Shown in pieces: positions 23,760 through 36,382 of a DNA stretch of 64,000 bases. The notes under the pieces were generated by a model that did not search any database, was not told where the DNA came from, and saw only the letters and a program-made list of their open reading frames with translations. The translations under genes were made by a program, and so were the position numbers. This DNA is from Blastomyces gilchristii SLH14081 (Eukaryota; Ascomycota; Eurotiomycetes; Onygenales; Ajellomycetaceae), in assembly GCF_000003855.2 (NCBI RefSeq), contig NW_003101674.1, positions 1,268,572 to 1,332,571 on the forward strand. Reading direction: 5' to 3'. Position 1 is the first letter of the stretch; every line of letters begins with the position of its first letter.

Positions 23760-24600
23760 ATCATTTCTCTTTAAATATTCTGCAGTTCTGCAGATCATCA
23801 AGGTACATGAGTACTATCACAGATTGAAGAGAAAGAAGAAGAAGATGTTTAAGCAAGAGAAGACAGATTACAAGACATATTATAATACCTTGAAGAGACT
23901 CTGTAAGAAAGTAGAATAATAACAATTTTAAGTAATACTTCTGATAGATTTAGACTAAACTAAGTATAGAAATAATACAGATAACACTGTCTGTAAGAGA
24001 TTGAAAAAGAAGACAGTGAAGAGTCTTATACAGTAGCAGTGAGATTAGAAGAAGTTCTGAGAATAATTTAAGATTAAAATAAAGAGAGAAAGAGAGAAGA
24101 AGAGTATTACTATAAATAAGTAATAGTAGAAGAAGATTGAGAGAGTGTTAAAGTAGAAGATAAAGAAGTTAAAACTAATAAGTTTTTTATTAAAAGATAA
24201 TAAGTGTTAATAATACTTCTGTTCTCTAATTGATTAGCAGAAGCTGATAGAGAAGAAGAGAATTATAATTTTATTCAGATCTCAAATGCACTTCATGATT
24301 CAGAATATTAAGAAGATAGCTCTACTCTCTGAGCATGTCAATCTGCTTACTACTAAGATGAAACTCAAGATAGTAGATCAGAAAATGCAGGATTTTAGAA
24401 CACAGATTAATCTAATTTAGAGAAAGCAGTAGAAACTCTTCTCTGAAAAGACAGCAGAGAGAGATTTTAAGATAATTATCATCTCAGATAAGAAGAAAAA
24501 GAAGAAGAATAAGAATAAGAAGTAAATTATAAAGAATAATAAGAACAATGAGAAAGAGAAGAAAGATAATAAGTAGAAAAAGTTTTTTTCTTTTTATTTA
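23760..24600 (+). pseudogene. Accessory gene relic of hAT2
   Basis: Transition-mutated counterpart of the Lys-rich coiled-coil gene at 36200-35350 in hAT1. It ends in an AAG-rich stretch at about 24500-24580. It carries many stops in the frame that is open in hAT1. Confidence 0.6.
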
Positions 24601-25339
24601 TATTAGTTAGTTATAAGTTCATAACTATTAGTTAATAATTGAAATTAATTTTGAGTTTTCAAAAATTATTGTACAAGTTGTAATCAATTATCAATATCAG
24701 AAATAATATATATATATATATTTAACTATCATGATTTATAAATCACTATAATGTATACATATCAATATTTTTTCAATATTAATATTTATAATATTAATAT
24801 ATTTTTAATAATATTATCTGATAATGTAATTTAGTAATACTCTCTTTCACAATATTAATATATTTCAAGAAATATGACAGAGATTAATCAAGATTATTTA
24901 TTTACTTTTATACATTGATGATTTTCAATTTAAGTTAGTACTAAAATTATAACTAAGCTAAGAAAGAAGATTATTTTCTCTTATAATAATTCTTCTTATA
25001 TATATCAGTGATCAGTTATTATCTTTATTAAAAATAAATTATTATCTTTCTTAAATTTTTATTATATCTTCTGAATTTACTTCTTTCACTTCTTTCACTT
25101 CTATTGAAGATTCACAAACTCTTCAAGAAATCACTATAAATTACAAAGTCTATATTATTTACAATTTAATACAGAATACTCTCTTTTAATTATACTAAAT
25201 AATTACTTCATTCTTCACATCTGATTTCTGATCATGAAATTTATAAAAAACTTAATACAAATATTGAAATGAACTATGAAATAATTATTAACAGATTATA
25301 TTATAGATTACTGAAGAGTTATCTCTCTACTATAATTAC

Positions 25340-25835
25340 TAGACTGGCCGCCGGGATCATGAATTTCACATTTGATTTCATTTGGTCTGGTCTCATACAT
25401 TTCTTAGCGTGAATCCCGCTGGGACTGGCTATCAAAAAAACATGTAAAGTGACTATATATCAGATCTTAAAATGAAACCATGACTTGAAAAAAATGAGAA
25501 AGTGATCTCATTTGATCTCATTTAGTCCTATTCTTAGCATAAAGTTACTATTTTTAGACATTTTAAGGTTTTTTTTAGACTATTTTTAATTTTTTAAAAA
25601 GTAACGCTTTTTGATAACACTCAAATGAGATTTAAAGTCATTTAAAGCAATAAAAATAATTTAAATTGAGAAGTGAAAATCATGGTCTCATTTGAAAAAT
25701 GTGACAAGAGTAGACAGTAAGTCTCACTGAAACAGTATGAAACTACTATCTAATGTTAAAACCGTGTAATGAGATCAGTCGAATTGATAATGAGACTATC
25801 AAAAAATCTGGTTCTGGTCTCAGACACGGTCACAC
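25340..25835 (-). mobile_element. hAT MITE E3, right end in assembly gap
   Basis: Starts TAGACTGGCCGCCGGGATC and is colinear with E5. The sequence reaches CAGACACGGTCACAC, a few bases before the expected terminus, when the run of N begins. It is one of the less mutated MITE copies. The left flank (ATAATTAC) should recur after the gap. Confidence 0.88.
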
Positions 25836-26185
25836 NNNNNNNNNNNNNNNNNNNNNNNNNNNNNNNNNNNNNNNNNNNNNNNNNNNNNNNNNNNNNNNNN
25901 NNNNNNNNNNNNNNNNNNNNNNNNNNNNNNNNNNNNNNNNNNNNNNNNNNNNNNNNNNNNNNNNNNNNNNNNNNNNNNNNNNNNNNNNNNNNNNNNNNNN
26001 NNNNNNNNNNNNNNNNNNNNNNNNNNNNNNNNNNNNNNNNNNNNNNNNNNNNNNNNNNNNNNNNNNNNNNNNNNNNNNNNNNNNNNNNNNNNNNNNNNNN
26101 NNNNNNNNNNNNNNNNNNNNNNNNNNNNNNNNNNNNNNNNNNNNNNNNNNNNNNNNNNNNNNNNNNNNNNNNNNNNNNNNNNNNN
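25836..26185. other. Assembly gap, 350 N
   Basis: Undetermined bases inside hAT2 directly at a MITE end. Open frames that cross it are meaningless. Confidence 1.
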
Positions 26186-26388
26186 TAAACTAGTATAAAT
26201 AATCTTGCATTATAAGAGTTATATGTTATTACATTAATAAGAACTGAACTTATTAAGAGATATTAATCGAATTTGAATCATTGATCAGTAGTTATACTGA
26301 GAAATTATATACAGAGATATTAATAACTGTGATTAAAAATAACTATTAAGATATTAGTCTCAGTCTTCTTATAATTATAACTGATAAC

Positions 26389-26764
26389 AGCCCCGGTGAC
26401 TGAATGATTAATGCAGTCACTTAGTAGCACCTTGACATGGAAAATCAAGGCATGTGGGTTTGAAATCTGCAGGGGATACATTAAATCCGGAACTCAAGCA
26501 CCTCAGGTTTCTAATAAATACAGAGGTGTACAAATTGCTTCAATGAATTGCTCTATGTTTCTGAGCTGAGAAGTTATTATTGTATGTATCTAATTATCAC
26601 TTCTTTGTATTTTTCTATGTTCTTGTTATCTTGACATGATCTCAACATCTGTATTTCCTTCTGTATAATCAACACTTAATCTGTATTTAACATTACACAA
26701 GAACTCATCATAAGCTTCACTTGCATATAAGTATAATGAAAGAATAATAATAATAATAATAATA
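26389..26764 (+). mobile_element. SINE1 (376 bp), uninterrupted copy
   Basis: Complete SINE inserted in hAT2, with 12-bp duplication ATAACTGATAAC at 26377-26388 and 26765-26776. It has the tRNA-like head at 26393-26470, a body with GAACTCAAGCACCTCAGG, and a 3' end TGCATATAAG..AAAGAATAATAAT. It is the only unbroken plus-strand copy and the best reference for the family. Confidence 0.92.
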
Positions 26765-27099
26765 ATAACTGATAACACTGTGAATAACTACACTATAATA
26801 CAGAGCTTGAAGTAAAAATTGACTTTGTATTTCTGAAATGATAAACAAGATTATATTCTCTGCATTACTCATGTGATTCAACTTGTGATATAAACACTGA
26901 TAAAGAATCTTAATATCAAGATAAAGAATAATAAGATGACTGATTCTTGAGATGAGAATAAAATAAAAGTGATTACTCAAGTAACTTTTACATTTACTCT
27001 GTAAAAGATAATGTTTTTTTATTAACACTTTTTAATATTGCTTTTTAATAATACTTTTTAATAATACTTTTTAATAACACTACTGTTAATTTTGAATAG

Positions 27100-28300
27100 A
27101 TTGACTAATAATTTAAATATCACAGATTTGAAATATTATTAATGCAATTTATACCTTCTCTAAATAATAATAACAATTTCATAATATTTAATAAATAAAT
27201 AAATTAGTCACATCACTGAATATGATACAGAATATTAGAATACAGTGAAGTTTAATATATAAAATAACTATTCAGACTCTTTGATTATATCAGATAATTA
27301 ATTATTAAGTGTAATACTCTGATCAGAAAAAGATTCAGATATTAAAACTTTCTCATATAAAGTGAACTTAGTTGAAATATATGATTAATTTACTGTTTCA
27401 GTTTTATAAAATAACTAAGATAGTTTTAATTACTTATATATCAATACTGCAGTCAGTCTGATAAATGTATAACAGTTTATTTACTTATCTTAAGAAGTAG
27501 TTAAATTACTTAAAAAGAAATTCAGTCTGAGATAATACTATATTACAGACTATTATTACTATAAGAAATAAACTGATATATTACTACAGTAAAACTGAAT
27601 AATCTTTTACAGAGTACTATACTATAGCAGCTCTACTAGATCTCTCTTATTAAGTTAATATCTACACTTCTCAAGATTGAATAGAGAAGCAATAAGACTT
27701 ATATATTAAATTAGTCTGAGACTACTATAATATCAACTATCAGAGATTTGAATAAGCAGATATTAGAGATATAAAGACAGTGAAATACAATTCTCTAGTA
27801 AGTAATGATCTTTGATAACACTTTATATTATATAGAACTATAATACTAACTTTTAAACAGAACTTATATACATTGATTATAACTGAAAATCAGATAAAAC
27901 TATATACTTATAAAACTGAATTTAACTGCTATCTTCAAGATAATCTGATGAATTTACATATTAAATTAATTCTAGAGTTATGAAAAATTATTAAGAGTAT
28001 ATATTCAACTATTACACTGATAATATATAATATTCTGATAATTTCATTAATAGAAGTGAGAATAAAGTGAAAGTTTAACTCAAGCTGAGATATTTATCAC
28101 TATCACTGAGAATAATTATAAGAAGAAATAATTAAGAAACTTATAATTATAAAATATAAAATTATCAGATAGTTTAATATCTCTGATCATAGTATATCAG
28201 AGAAGTGTAGTTTTCATAAGAAAGTGAAGAATAAACTTGTATAAGAATATATTTAGTTATTTTATAAGTGTTATTAATAATTGTTATCAAATTCTGATTA
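27100..28300 (+). pseudogene. hAT2 transposase relic
   Basis: Colinear with the hAT1 transposase region (34000-32500, minus). The stretch at about 27480-27650 corresponds to the best-preserved hAT1 fragment but has extra stops. Identified by homology to hAT1 within the window. Confidence 0.65.
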
Positions 28301-28720
28301 TATAAGTAATCACTGAATAAACTGAATAAGACTGAATTTAATCTTCAGTCTCAGTCTCATTCTGATTTTGAAAGAATAATCATCTTTCACTATTTATTCT
28401 GAGAAATTACTCTTATTTCACTATTCTTGAATTAAATTCAATCATTTTTCACATCATTTCTTTCAGAAATGATTCATTTTCAGGTTTTTTTAATACTTGA
28501 TTCTGATGAGACTCATGTTAAGAAATGTATAAGATCAGATTAAATGAGACTAAATGTGAAATTCATAATCTCACTGATCAGTCTATCAATATCTGTATTT
28601 TCTTCTGTATAACTAACACTTGACCTGTATTTAACATCACACAAGAACTCATCATAAGCTCCGCTTGCATATGAGTGTAATGAAAGAATAACAATAATAA
28701 TAATAAGAAGTATTTATAAG

Positions 28721-29536
28721 TTAATCTTTTACTTATTCTTATAAATTATCATTCTTTAATACTGTAGAGTTGTAAGAAATTTTTATTCTTTTATTAACTC
28801 TGTAGAATTATAGAATTAAGATATCTACAGTCTGCAATCACTCTTTATAGTTATATAGAAAGATTCAGATCTGTGATTTATAATTATTCTTTATTTACTA
28901 GAGTGATCTGACTATTCTGTGAGATTATTTATAGTATAAATAAATCTCTCTAAAGTAGTATAAATATTTCAGATCTGACTGTGAAATCTTATCTTCTTTT
29001 ATCTTTTTCTATAACAGCTCTCATTCTTATAAACTGTGAGTATTCTTATTCATTTATAAAGTATTTTCACTTAAATAATAGAGAGAGAGTGTTTCTGATA
29101 ATATCTGTATATTAGTTTAAGAACTTCTTAAGAATTAAATTTTTTTTAATTTTAATATCTTTATAAATAACATCTGACTGCTGTTGAGCTTTGTATAAGT
29201 GTTTCTATAACTTCTCTAATTACTTTTTATCAGCTGATAAAGCAGAAATATTATTATCTGTGATAGTGTCTTCATTCTTTTCAGACTTATTACTGTATTC
29301 AATCTTCAGATCAGTGACTAACTCTGTATCTTTTTCAGATCAGTCTCTGACTCTCAGCAGTGTAATTCTGTTCTTTACTATAAGTCTCTCTGCAAGTGAT
29401 TCTTACAGACTCTAGCTAATAGTTTCTGTAAAGCTCTCAGTGCTGTTAGTATTCTCTGTAGTTCTGCAGATCTACAATTACTCTCTTTCTACTTACACAA
29501 TCTCTGATCACATATATACAAATATATCTAGATTTT
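28721..29536 (-). other. Chromovirus H 3' region, no frame recognised
   Basis: AT-rich sequence between SINE2 and SINE3. It should be the 3' untranslated region or LTR of element H. The plus-strand frame at 29191-29415 is Ser/Leu-rich and unrelated to known domains. Confidence 0.4.
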
Positions 29537-29551
29537 CTATCAACAGTTCTT

Positions 29552-29929
29552 CTTCTTCTTCTTATTATTATTATTCTTTCATTATACTTATATACAAGCA
29601 GAGCTTTATGATGAGTCCTTGCATGATGTTAAATACAGGCTAAGTGTTGATTATACAGGAGGAAATACAGGTGTTGAGACCACACTAAGATAACAAGAAC
29701 ATAGAAAATACAAAGAAGTGATAATTAAATACATGCAATAATAACTTTTCATTTCAGAAACATAGAGCAATTTGTTGAAGTGATTTGTACATCTCTATAT
29801 TTATTAGAAACCTGAGGTGCTTGAGTTCCGGATTTAATATATCCCCTGCGGGTTTTGAACTCACACATCTTGATTTCCCACACCAAGGTGCTACCAGGTA
29901 ACTGTATTAATCATTCAGTCACTAGGGCT
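29552..29929 (-). mobile_element. SINE3 (about 378 bp)
   Basis: Reverse-oriented complete SINE. The (ATT)n tail lies at 29561-29572 and the B-box region at about 29850-29860. A 15-bp duplication CTATCAACAGTTCTT occurs at 29537-29551 and 29930-29944. Confidence 0.92.
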
Positions 29930-29944
29930 CTATCAACAGTTCTT

Positions 29945-30600
29945 ACACTGTGACATATTTCTGCAATTCTGACATCAATAAAAGATGAGTCTCTGAGTAT
30001 CTGTAAAATTCAGATAATTAAGAAAATGTAAATACTATAAATTCATAATAAGAGTTAATCTGAATAGATAAACTCTCTCTTCACATCTCAATGATTTCTA
30101 GATTGAATACTTCAGTACAACTGAAGAAGTGAATACAGCTTTGTAAGAAGTATCTGATAATATATATAGATGATCAGCTCTCAAGACTCTGCTACAACTA
30201 TATATACTCTGATATTCAGCTCTCTTAAAGTCTATGCATTTTCAGTAGTCTTTATATCAAATGCAATAATTATCTATATCATAGACATAATACTCTCTGC
30301 TTCTTTGAAGAGAAAAATTGATAGTTACAGAAGAATTAAGTATTGTAAGTGAAGAATATAAGTATGAATTTTCTTTATTTTTTCTTTATTAATTTCTAAA
30401 TTGTGTTCATAGTTCTGTTTTTATCTTTCTTTATTTTTAACTTTAATAATAATATGATTTCTTCTTCTCTTTACATATACTGTGAACTGTTTATTTTAGT
30501 AGAAACTCATTATCTTTATAGACTAGAATTTATAAATAACAGTATTAATATCTTTATTACAATCAGATTCTTAGTAAAGACTGTATTATTCTGACTTATC
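29945..30600 (-). other. Chromovirus H 3' region, right part
   Basis: AT-rich continuation after SINE3. The frames at 30170-30352 and 30403-30594 (+) are AT-driven. No LTR boundary could be fixed. Confidence 0.4.
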
Positions 30601-31207
30601 AGAATTCATAGTATAAAAGTCATATCTCAGCTTTCACAGATATCTTATCTACTTAAATAATTCTTAAATAAACTTATTTATCTTATTAGAATATTCTTAC
30701 TACTGAATCTTGAATCAGAGCTTATAATCTCACTTCTCTAAGTTAATAATCTCTTTAATTTGATATTCTCCTTCACTCTTTAATACTTTATAAACAGAAT
30801 GATAAGTCACAGAGTTCTCTTCTAAGAATTTCTTATATTTACAGAGTAAAGAGATATAAAAAATATTTTATATCTATAACTCAGATAATAGTTTTAATCT
30901 ATAGAACTGTAAGTTAACTTTTCTAATAATTTTATAAGACTCTGTCTGTAAGAAATTCAGCTTCTTACTAGATCTTTATATAATAATATTTTTCAGACTC
31001 AGTCAGACTCTATCATCTTTCTTAAAACTCTTTGTAATATATTTAGAGTTATAGTATCTCTTTTAATACTCTTGAGTCTTTCTCAAGAATTCACAGGCTT
31101 TTTTCTGAATATTCTGAATTCTCTCAGTCTGTTTACACATATTTTTACACTCTATAGTATACTCTTATAAGTTTATCAAGATTATCTGTAAGTGAGTCTC
31201 AGTAAGT
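30600..31207 (-). pseudogene. Chromovirus H integrase C-terminus and chromodomain
   Basis: Minus-strand translation gives integrase tail motifs (KKDDRV.LSLKNI at about 30985-31020, KLNFL.TESYKIIRKVN at about 30900-30960) and then a chromodomain-like EGEYQIKEIINLEK at about 30740-30780, followed by the aromatic-rich part read with stops. The chromodomain places H among chromoviruses, whose chromodomain targets integration to heterochromatin. The frame is continuous with 46353 onward once the LINE is removed. Confidence 0.78.
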
Positions 31208-32699
31208 GATTATTATTATTATTATTCTTTAATTATAGATATATGCAGTCAGAGACTATGACATCTACCTGAGAACTTTTAGTTCTCAGGGTTTTTCCTA
31301 TATCTATAAAGTCAACTACTATACATTTATCAATTTCAGATATGCAAAATCAGAAAATTCCAGCTCAGAATATAAAAACTGTTTATAATTACAGTATTTT
31401 AACATCTTCTGATAGTTTGAAATCATTTGATAATATTATGACAAAAGAAAAGAGAATATAATCTTAAAGATAGACATATTAAATAGATAGATAAAAAAGA
31501 ATAGAAAAGAAAAAGTAAAGTAAAGAGAGACTATAATAAAATAAATTATTAAAAGATAGTGTATAGCTGTTTTAACAGACTATATCTGATCAATTTCCTT
31601 CTTTTCATATTCAAATATTTCTGAATTTAGTTATTTACTTGTAACTGCTTGAGTTTCTGATAGAAAGTCTATTAAGTATTTAATTCCTGTCTCAGTTGAG
31701 AATAAGAATCTTATATTTAATTAATTTAGATCATACTTCTCTTTCAATCTGACTCTGAAACTATTGTATAATACACAGTGTATTATAATATACTCAGGAT
31801 TTTCATTTGCATTGCAGAATAAGCATTCTATTAAATTAAATATATTATCAAATCTTTATATATAAGATTTAAAATAATCATGTCCTAGTTTCAGCTGAAT
31901 TATAGATGAGAATATTTTCTTTTTATATTTAATTAAACAAGATTTTCACTTGAGTTTTATTTTAAATATTGAATAATATATACTCTTCTTTTGTTTCAGC
32001 CAGCTTTCATTTCACTTGTTTAAATAAGATTCTTTTATCTTTCTCTTTATAAAAGAGTAGAATACTATTTTTTAAATAGATCTGCTTAATTCTGAACCCT
32101 TTTTGACAGCTGAATCAGTCATTATTATTATTATTATTCTTTCATTATACTTATATACAAGCGGAGCTTATGATTAGACTAGACGGCGGGACCATGAATT
32201 TCACATTTGATCCCATTTGGTCTGGTCTTATACATTTCTTGGCGTGAGTCCCACCAGGACCAAGCCTCAAAAAAATCTGAAAATGGACCATTTCTGAGAG
32301 AAATGGTGTGAAAAATGACCAGATTTAATTCAAGAACAGTGAAATGAGAGTAATTTCTCAGGATAAACTGTGAAAGATGATCATTCTTCTAAAATCAGAA
32401 TGAGACTGAGACTGAAGATTAAAATCAGTTCTATTCAGTTTATTCAGTGATTGCTTATATAATCAGAATTTGGTAACAATTATTGATAACACTCATGAAA
32501 CAACTAAATACATTCTTGTGTAAGTTTATTCTTCACTTTCTCATGAAAACTACACTTCTCTGATATACTGTAATCAGAGGTATTAAATTATCTGATAATT
32601 TCATGTTTTATAATCATGAGTTTCTTGATTGTTTCTTCTTGTAATTGTCTCTGATGATAGTGATAAATATCTTGACTTGAGTTGAACTTTCACTTCATT

Positions 32700-34400
32700 C
32701 TCATCTCTGTCAATGAAATTATCAGAATATCACATGTCATCAGTGCAACAGTTGAATATGTACTCTCAACAATTTTTCATAACTCTAGAATTGATTTGGC
32801 ATGTAAATTTGTCAGATCATCTTGAAGATAGCAGTCAAATTCAGTTTTACAAGCATGTAGTTTTGCCTGATTTTCAGTTGCAATCAATGTATGCAAGTTC
32901 TGTTTCAAAGTTAGTATTATAGTTCTATGAGATATGAAGTGTTATCAAAGATTGTTACTTACTAGAGAATTGTATTTCACTGTCTTCACATCTCAAACAT
33001 CTGCTCATTCAAATCTCTGATAGTTAGCATTATAGTAGTCTCAGGCTAATTTAATATATGAGTCTTATTCCTTCTCTGTTCAATCTTGAGAAGTGTAGAT
33101 ATTAACTTAATGAGAGGAATCTAGTAGAGCTGCTACAGCATAGTACTCTGTAAAAGATTGTTCAGTTTTGCTGTAGTAATATACTAGTTTATCTCTTACA
33201 GTAATAATAGCCTGCGCTATAACATCATCCCAGACTGAATTTCTTTTTAAGTGATTCAACTGCTTCTCAAGATGAGTAAATAAACTGTTATACACTCATC
33301 AGACTGACTGCAGCATTGGTGTACAAGTGATTGAGACTGTCTTTATTGTCTTATAAAACTGAAACAGTAAATCAATCATATATTTCAACTGAGTTCACTT
33401 CATATCAGAAAGTTTCAATATCTGAATCTTTTTCTGATCAGAGTGTTGCACTCAATGATCAATCATCTGACATAATTGAAGAGTCTGAACAGTTATCTCA
33501 TATATTGAACTTCACTGTGTTCTAACATTCTGTATCATATTCAGTGATGTGACTGATTTATTTGTTTATTAAATATCATGAAATCATTGTTATTGTTTAG
33601 AGGAGATACAAATCACATTAGCAATGTTTTAAATCTGTGATATTTAAATTATTAGTCAATCTATTCAAAATTAACAGTAGTGTTATCAAAAAGCATTATT
33701 AAAAAGTAATATCAAAAAGTGTTGTTAAAAAACATTATCTTTTGCAAAGTAGATGTAAAAGTTACTTGAGTAATCACTTTCATCTCATTCTCATTTCAAG
33801 AATCAGCCATCTCATTATTCTTCATCTCAATGTTAAGATTCTTTATCAGTGTTTGCATCACAAGTTGAACCACATGAGCAATGCAGAGAATATAACCTTG
33901 TTTATCATTTCAGAAATGCAAAGCCAATTTTTGCTCCAAGCTCTTCATCATAGTGTAGTTATTCACAGCATTATCAGTTGTAATTATAAGAAGACTGAGA
34001 CTAATATCTCAATAGTCATTTTTAATCACAGTTATTAATACCTCTGTTATATAATCCTCAGTATGACTACTGATCAATGATTCAAATTCAATTAATATCT
34101 CTTGATAAGTTCAGTTCTCATCAATGTAATAACATATAACTCTTATAAATGTAAGATTGTTTGTACTAGTTCATGCATTCACTGTGAGAGACACTCTTCA
34201 ATGATTCTTCAACTCTGATTCTAGATATTGCATATTGACTTTGTAGTGTATCTTGAGATTGAACTGAAGACAGAATTGATGTGAAATATGAAGATTTAAA
34301 TTAAGCATTTGAAGAAGTGTTCAGAATTCAGGATTTTCAATTGATTGAAGAGAAAGATTCAGAGATATACATATATAAAGTAATTATTCATGAAAGTTAT
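32700..34400 (-). pseudogene. hAT1 transposase relic
   Basis: The best segment is 33107-33295: it opens with YNSLFTHLEKQLNHLK, continues through a W..VIAQAI stretch to KLVYYYSKTE, and ends YYAVAALLD. This matches the hAT transposase pattern just before the last acidic catalytic region. Flanking parts carry many stops, and I could not read a clean C-terminal dimerisation domain. The superfamily call rests on this segment plus the 8-bp duplications. Confidence 0.72.
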
Positions 34401-35349
34401 CAGATGAGAGTTGTGAAATCAGAGTACTGATACATGATCATTTTCACATGATTTTCTTCAAATTAGAAAGTTAGTGTTATTAAAAATTATTATCTGATAG
34501 AGCAACTTATCAGCTCAGTAGTAATTTTCTGATTATTTTTCTTTTATTGTCTGTATTCTGATGACTTCAGATGTCAGAAAATTTCTTCAGAGTCATGATC
34601 AGTTTATAATGAATATTTCTGAATGAAGTTGCAGTGATTGCAGCAGAGAGATAACTCTTCAGTAATCTACAATACAATCTGTTGATAATTATTTCATAGA
34701 TTATCTCAGTGTTTGTATTGAGTTTTTCATAAATTTCATGACCTGGAATCAGATGTGAAGAATGAAGTGATCATTTATCATGATTGAAAGAGAGCATTCT
34801 GTATTGAATTGTAAATAATGTAGACTTTGTAATTCACAGTGATTTCTTGAAGAGTTTGTGAATCTTCAATAGAAGTAAAAGAAGTAAAAGAAGTGAATTC
34901 AGAAGACATGATAATAATTTGTAAAAGATGATAATTTATTTTCAATAACTGATCACTGATGTGTGTAAGAAGAATTAATATAAGAGAAAATAATCTTATT
35001 TCTTAGCTTAGTTATAATTTTAGTACTAACTCAGATTGAATATTATTGATGTATAAAAGTAAATAAACAATCTTGATTAATCTCTGTCATATTTCTTGAA
35101 ATATATTAATATTATGAAAGAGAGTGTTATCAAATTGTATTATCAGATGATATTATTAAAAATATATTAATATTGTGAATATCAATGTTGAAAAAATGTT
35201 GATACTTATACATTATAGTGATTTGTGAATCATGATAGTTAAATATATATATATATATATATCATTTCTGACTTGATTACAACTTGTACAATAATTTTTG
35301 AAAACTTAAAATCAATTTTAATTATTAATAATTAAAAACTTAAACTTAC

Positions 35350-36200
35350 AACTAACTAATATAAAAAGAAAAAAATCTACTTCTTCTCTTTCTCATTCTT
35401 CTTATCATTCTTCATAATTCACTTCTCATTCTTCTTCTTCTTCTTCTTCTTCTTCTTCTTCTCCTCCTTCTCTGAGGTGATAATCACCTCAAAATCTCTC
35501 TTCACTGCCTTCTCAGAGAAGGGTTTCTGCTGCTCCCTCTCAGCCAGGTCAATCTGCACCTCAAAATCCTGCATTTCCTGATCTGCTGCCTTGGGTTCCA
35601 TCTCAGCAGTAAGCAGATTGACATGCTCAGAGAGCAGAGCTGTCTCCTCAATATTCTGAATCATGGAGTGCATTCAAGACCTGAACAAGGCCTCAATCCT
35701 CTTCTCCTCTGTCAGCTCCTGCTAATCAATTAGAGAACAGAAGTATTATTAAAAATCATTATCTCTTAATAAATAAAAAACTTATCAGTTTTGACTTCTT
35801 TGTCTCCTACTTTAATACCTTCTCAATCTTCTTCTGTCACTGCTTATTTACAGTAATACTCTTCTTCTCTCTCTCTCTCTTTATCTTGAACTCAAATCAT
35901 TCTCAGAACTTCTTCTGATCTCATCACTACTGCATAAGACTCTTCACTGTCTTCTTCTTCAATCTCTCACAGACAGTGTCATTCACATTATTCCTATACT
36001 TAGTTCAGTCTAAATCTATCAGAAGTGTTACTTAAAATTGTTATCATTCTACTTTCTTACAGAGTCTCTTCAAGATATTATAACATGCTTTACAATCAGT
36101 CTTCTCTCACTTAAACATCTTCTTCTTCTCTTTCTTCAATCTATGACAGTGCTCATGTGCCTTGATGATCCACAGAACTGCAGAATATTTGAAGAAGAAT
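35350..36200 (-). pseudogene. hAT1 accessory gene relic, coiled-coil and Lys-rich end
   Basis: The clearest exon is about 35740-35419. A CTAAT-type branch point and TAG acceptor (RC of about 35719-35730) precede it. It encodes a heptad-rich acidic/basic coiled coil (HSMIQNIEETALLSEHVNLL, then AADQEMQDFEVQIDLAER) and ends in a Lys-rich tail with a stop at about 35375. Its style resembles C-termini of fungal pogo/Fot-type transposases, but no DNA-binding or DDE domain is visible, so the function is unknown. It is separate from, and upstream of, the transposase on the same strand. Confidence 0.5.
35419..35462 (+). repeat. TTC microsatellite
   Basis: Tandem CTT/TTC encoding the poly-Lys end of the accessory gene on the minus strand. 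Confidence 0.85.
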
Positions 36201-36254
36201 GACATGATTAATTTCAGTGAGTGTTAAAGAGAGGTGAAAGCAGAAGAGGCGGCC

Positions 36255-36382
36255 AGAAATGATATAATGATGATGATGATGATGATAATAGTAATGATAA
36301 TGATGATAGTGATGATGATGATAGTGATAATGATAGTGATAATGATAATGATAATAATGATAATGATGATGATGATGATGAA
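36255..36382 (+). repeat. TGA/TAA trinucleotide array in hAT1
   Basis: Alternating GATGAT, AATGAT and AGTGAT units. Counterpart of 23110-23189 in hAT2. Confidence 0.88.

Larger units (their letters stand above)
21534..28585 (+). mobile_element. hAT2 transposon (7052 bp with insertions)
   Basis: Ends TAGACTGATC...GATCAGTCTA with a perfect 8-bp duplication TCAATATC at 21526-21533 and 28586-28593. It is colinear with reverse-complemented hAT1 (32175-37982). It contains MITEs E2 and E3, SINE1 and an assembly gap. Removing these leaves about 5.6 kb, close to the 5.8 kb of hAT1. Eight-bp duplications and a transposase fragment point to the hAT superfamily. Confidence 0.88.
21275..28706 (+). mobile_element. 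SINE2, tRNA-derived, split by hAT2
   Basis: Own sequence is 21275-21533 plus 28594-28706 (about 372 bp). It is flanked by a 14-bp duplication GAAGYATTTATAAG at 21261-21274 and 28707-28720. The head (21281-21354) resembles a class II tRNA, with an A-box-like TGACTGAATGATTAAT and a B-box-like GAGTTTGAAACCC. The tail is (AAT)n. hAT2 entered it with duplication TCAATATC. Confidence 0.88.

Noticed and set aside
25753..26193. Frames of 139-146 codons
   Set aside because: They consist mainly of undetermined bases in the assembly gap.
26717..34038. Similar ~100-codon frames at 26717-27028 (-) and 33742-34038 (+)
   Set aside because: They are antisense to the transposase strand in both hAT copies and share sequence only because the elements are homologous. 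No domain is recognised.
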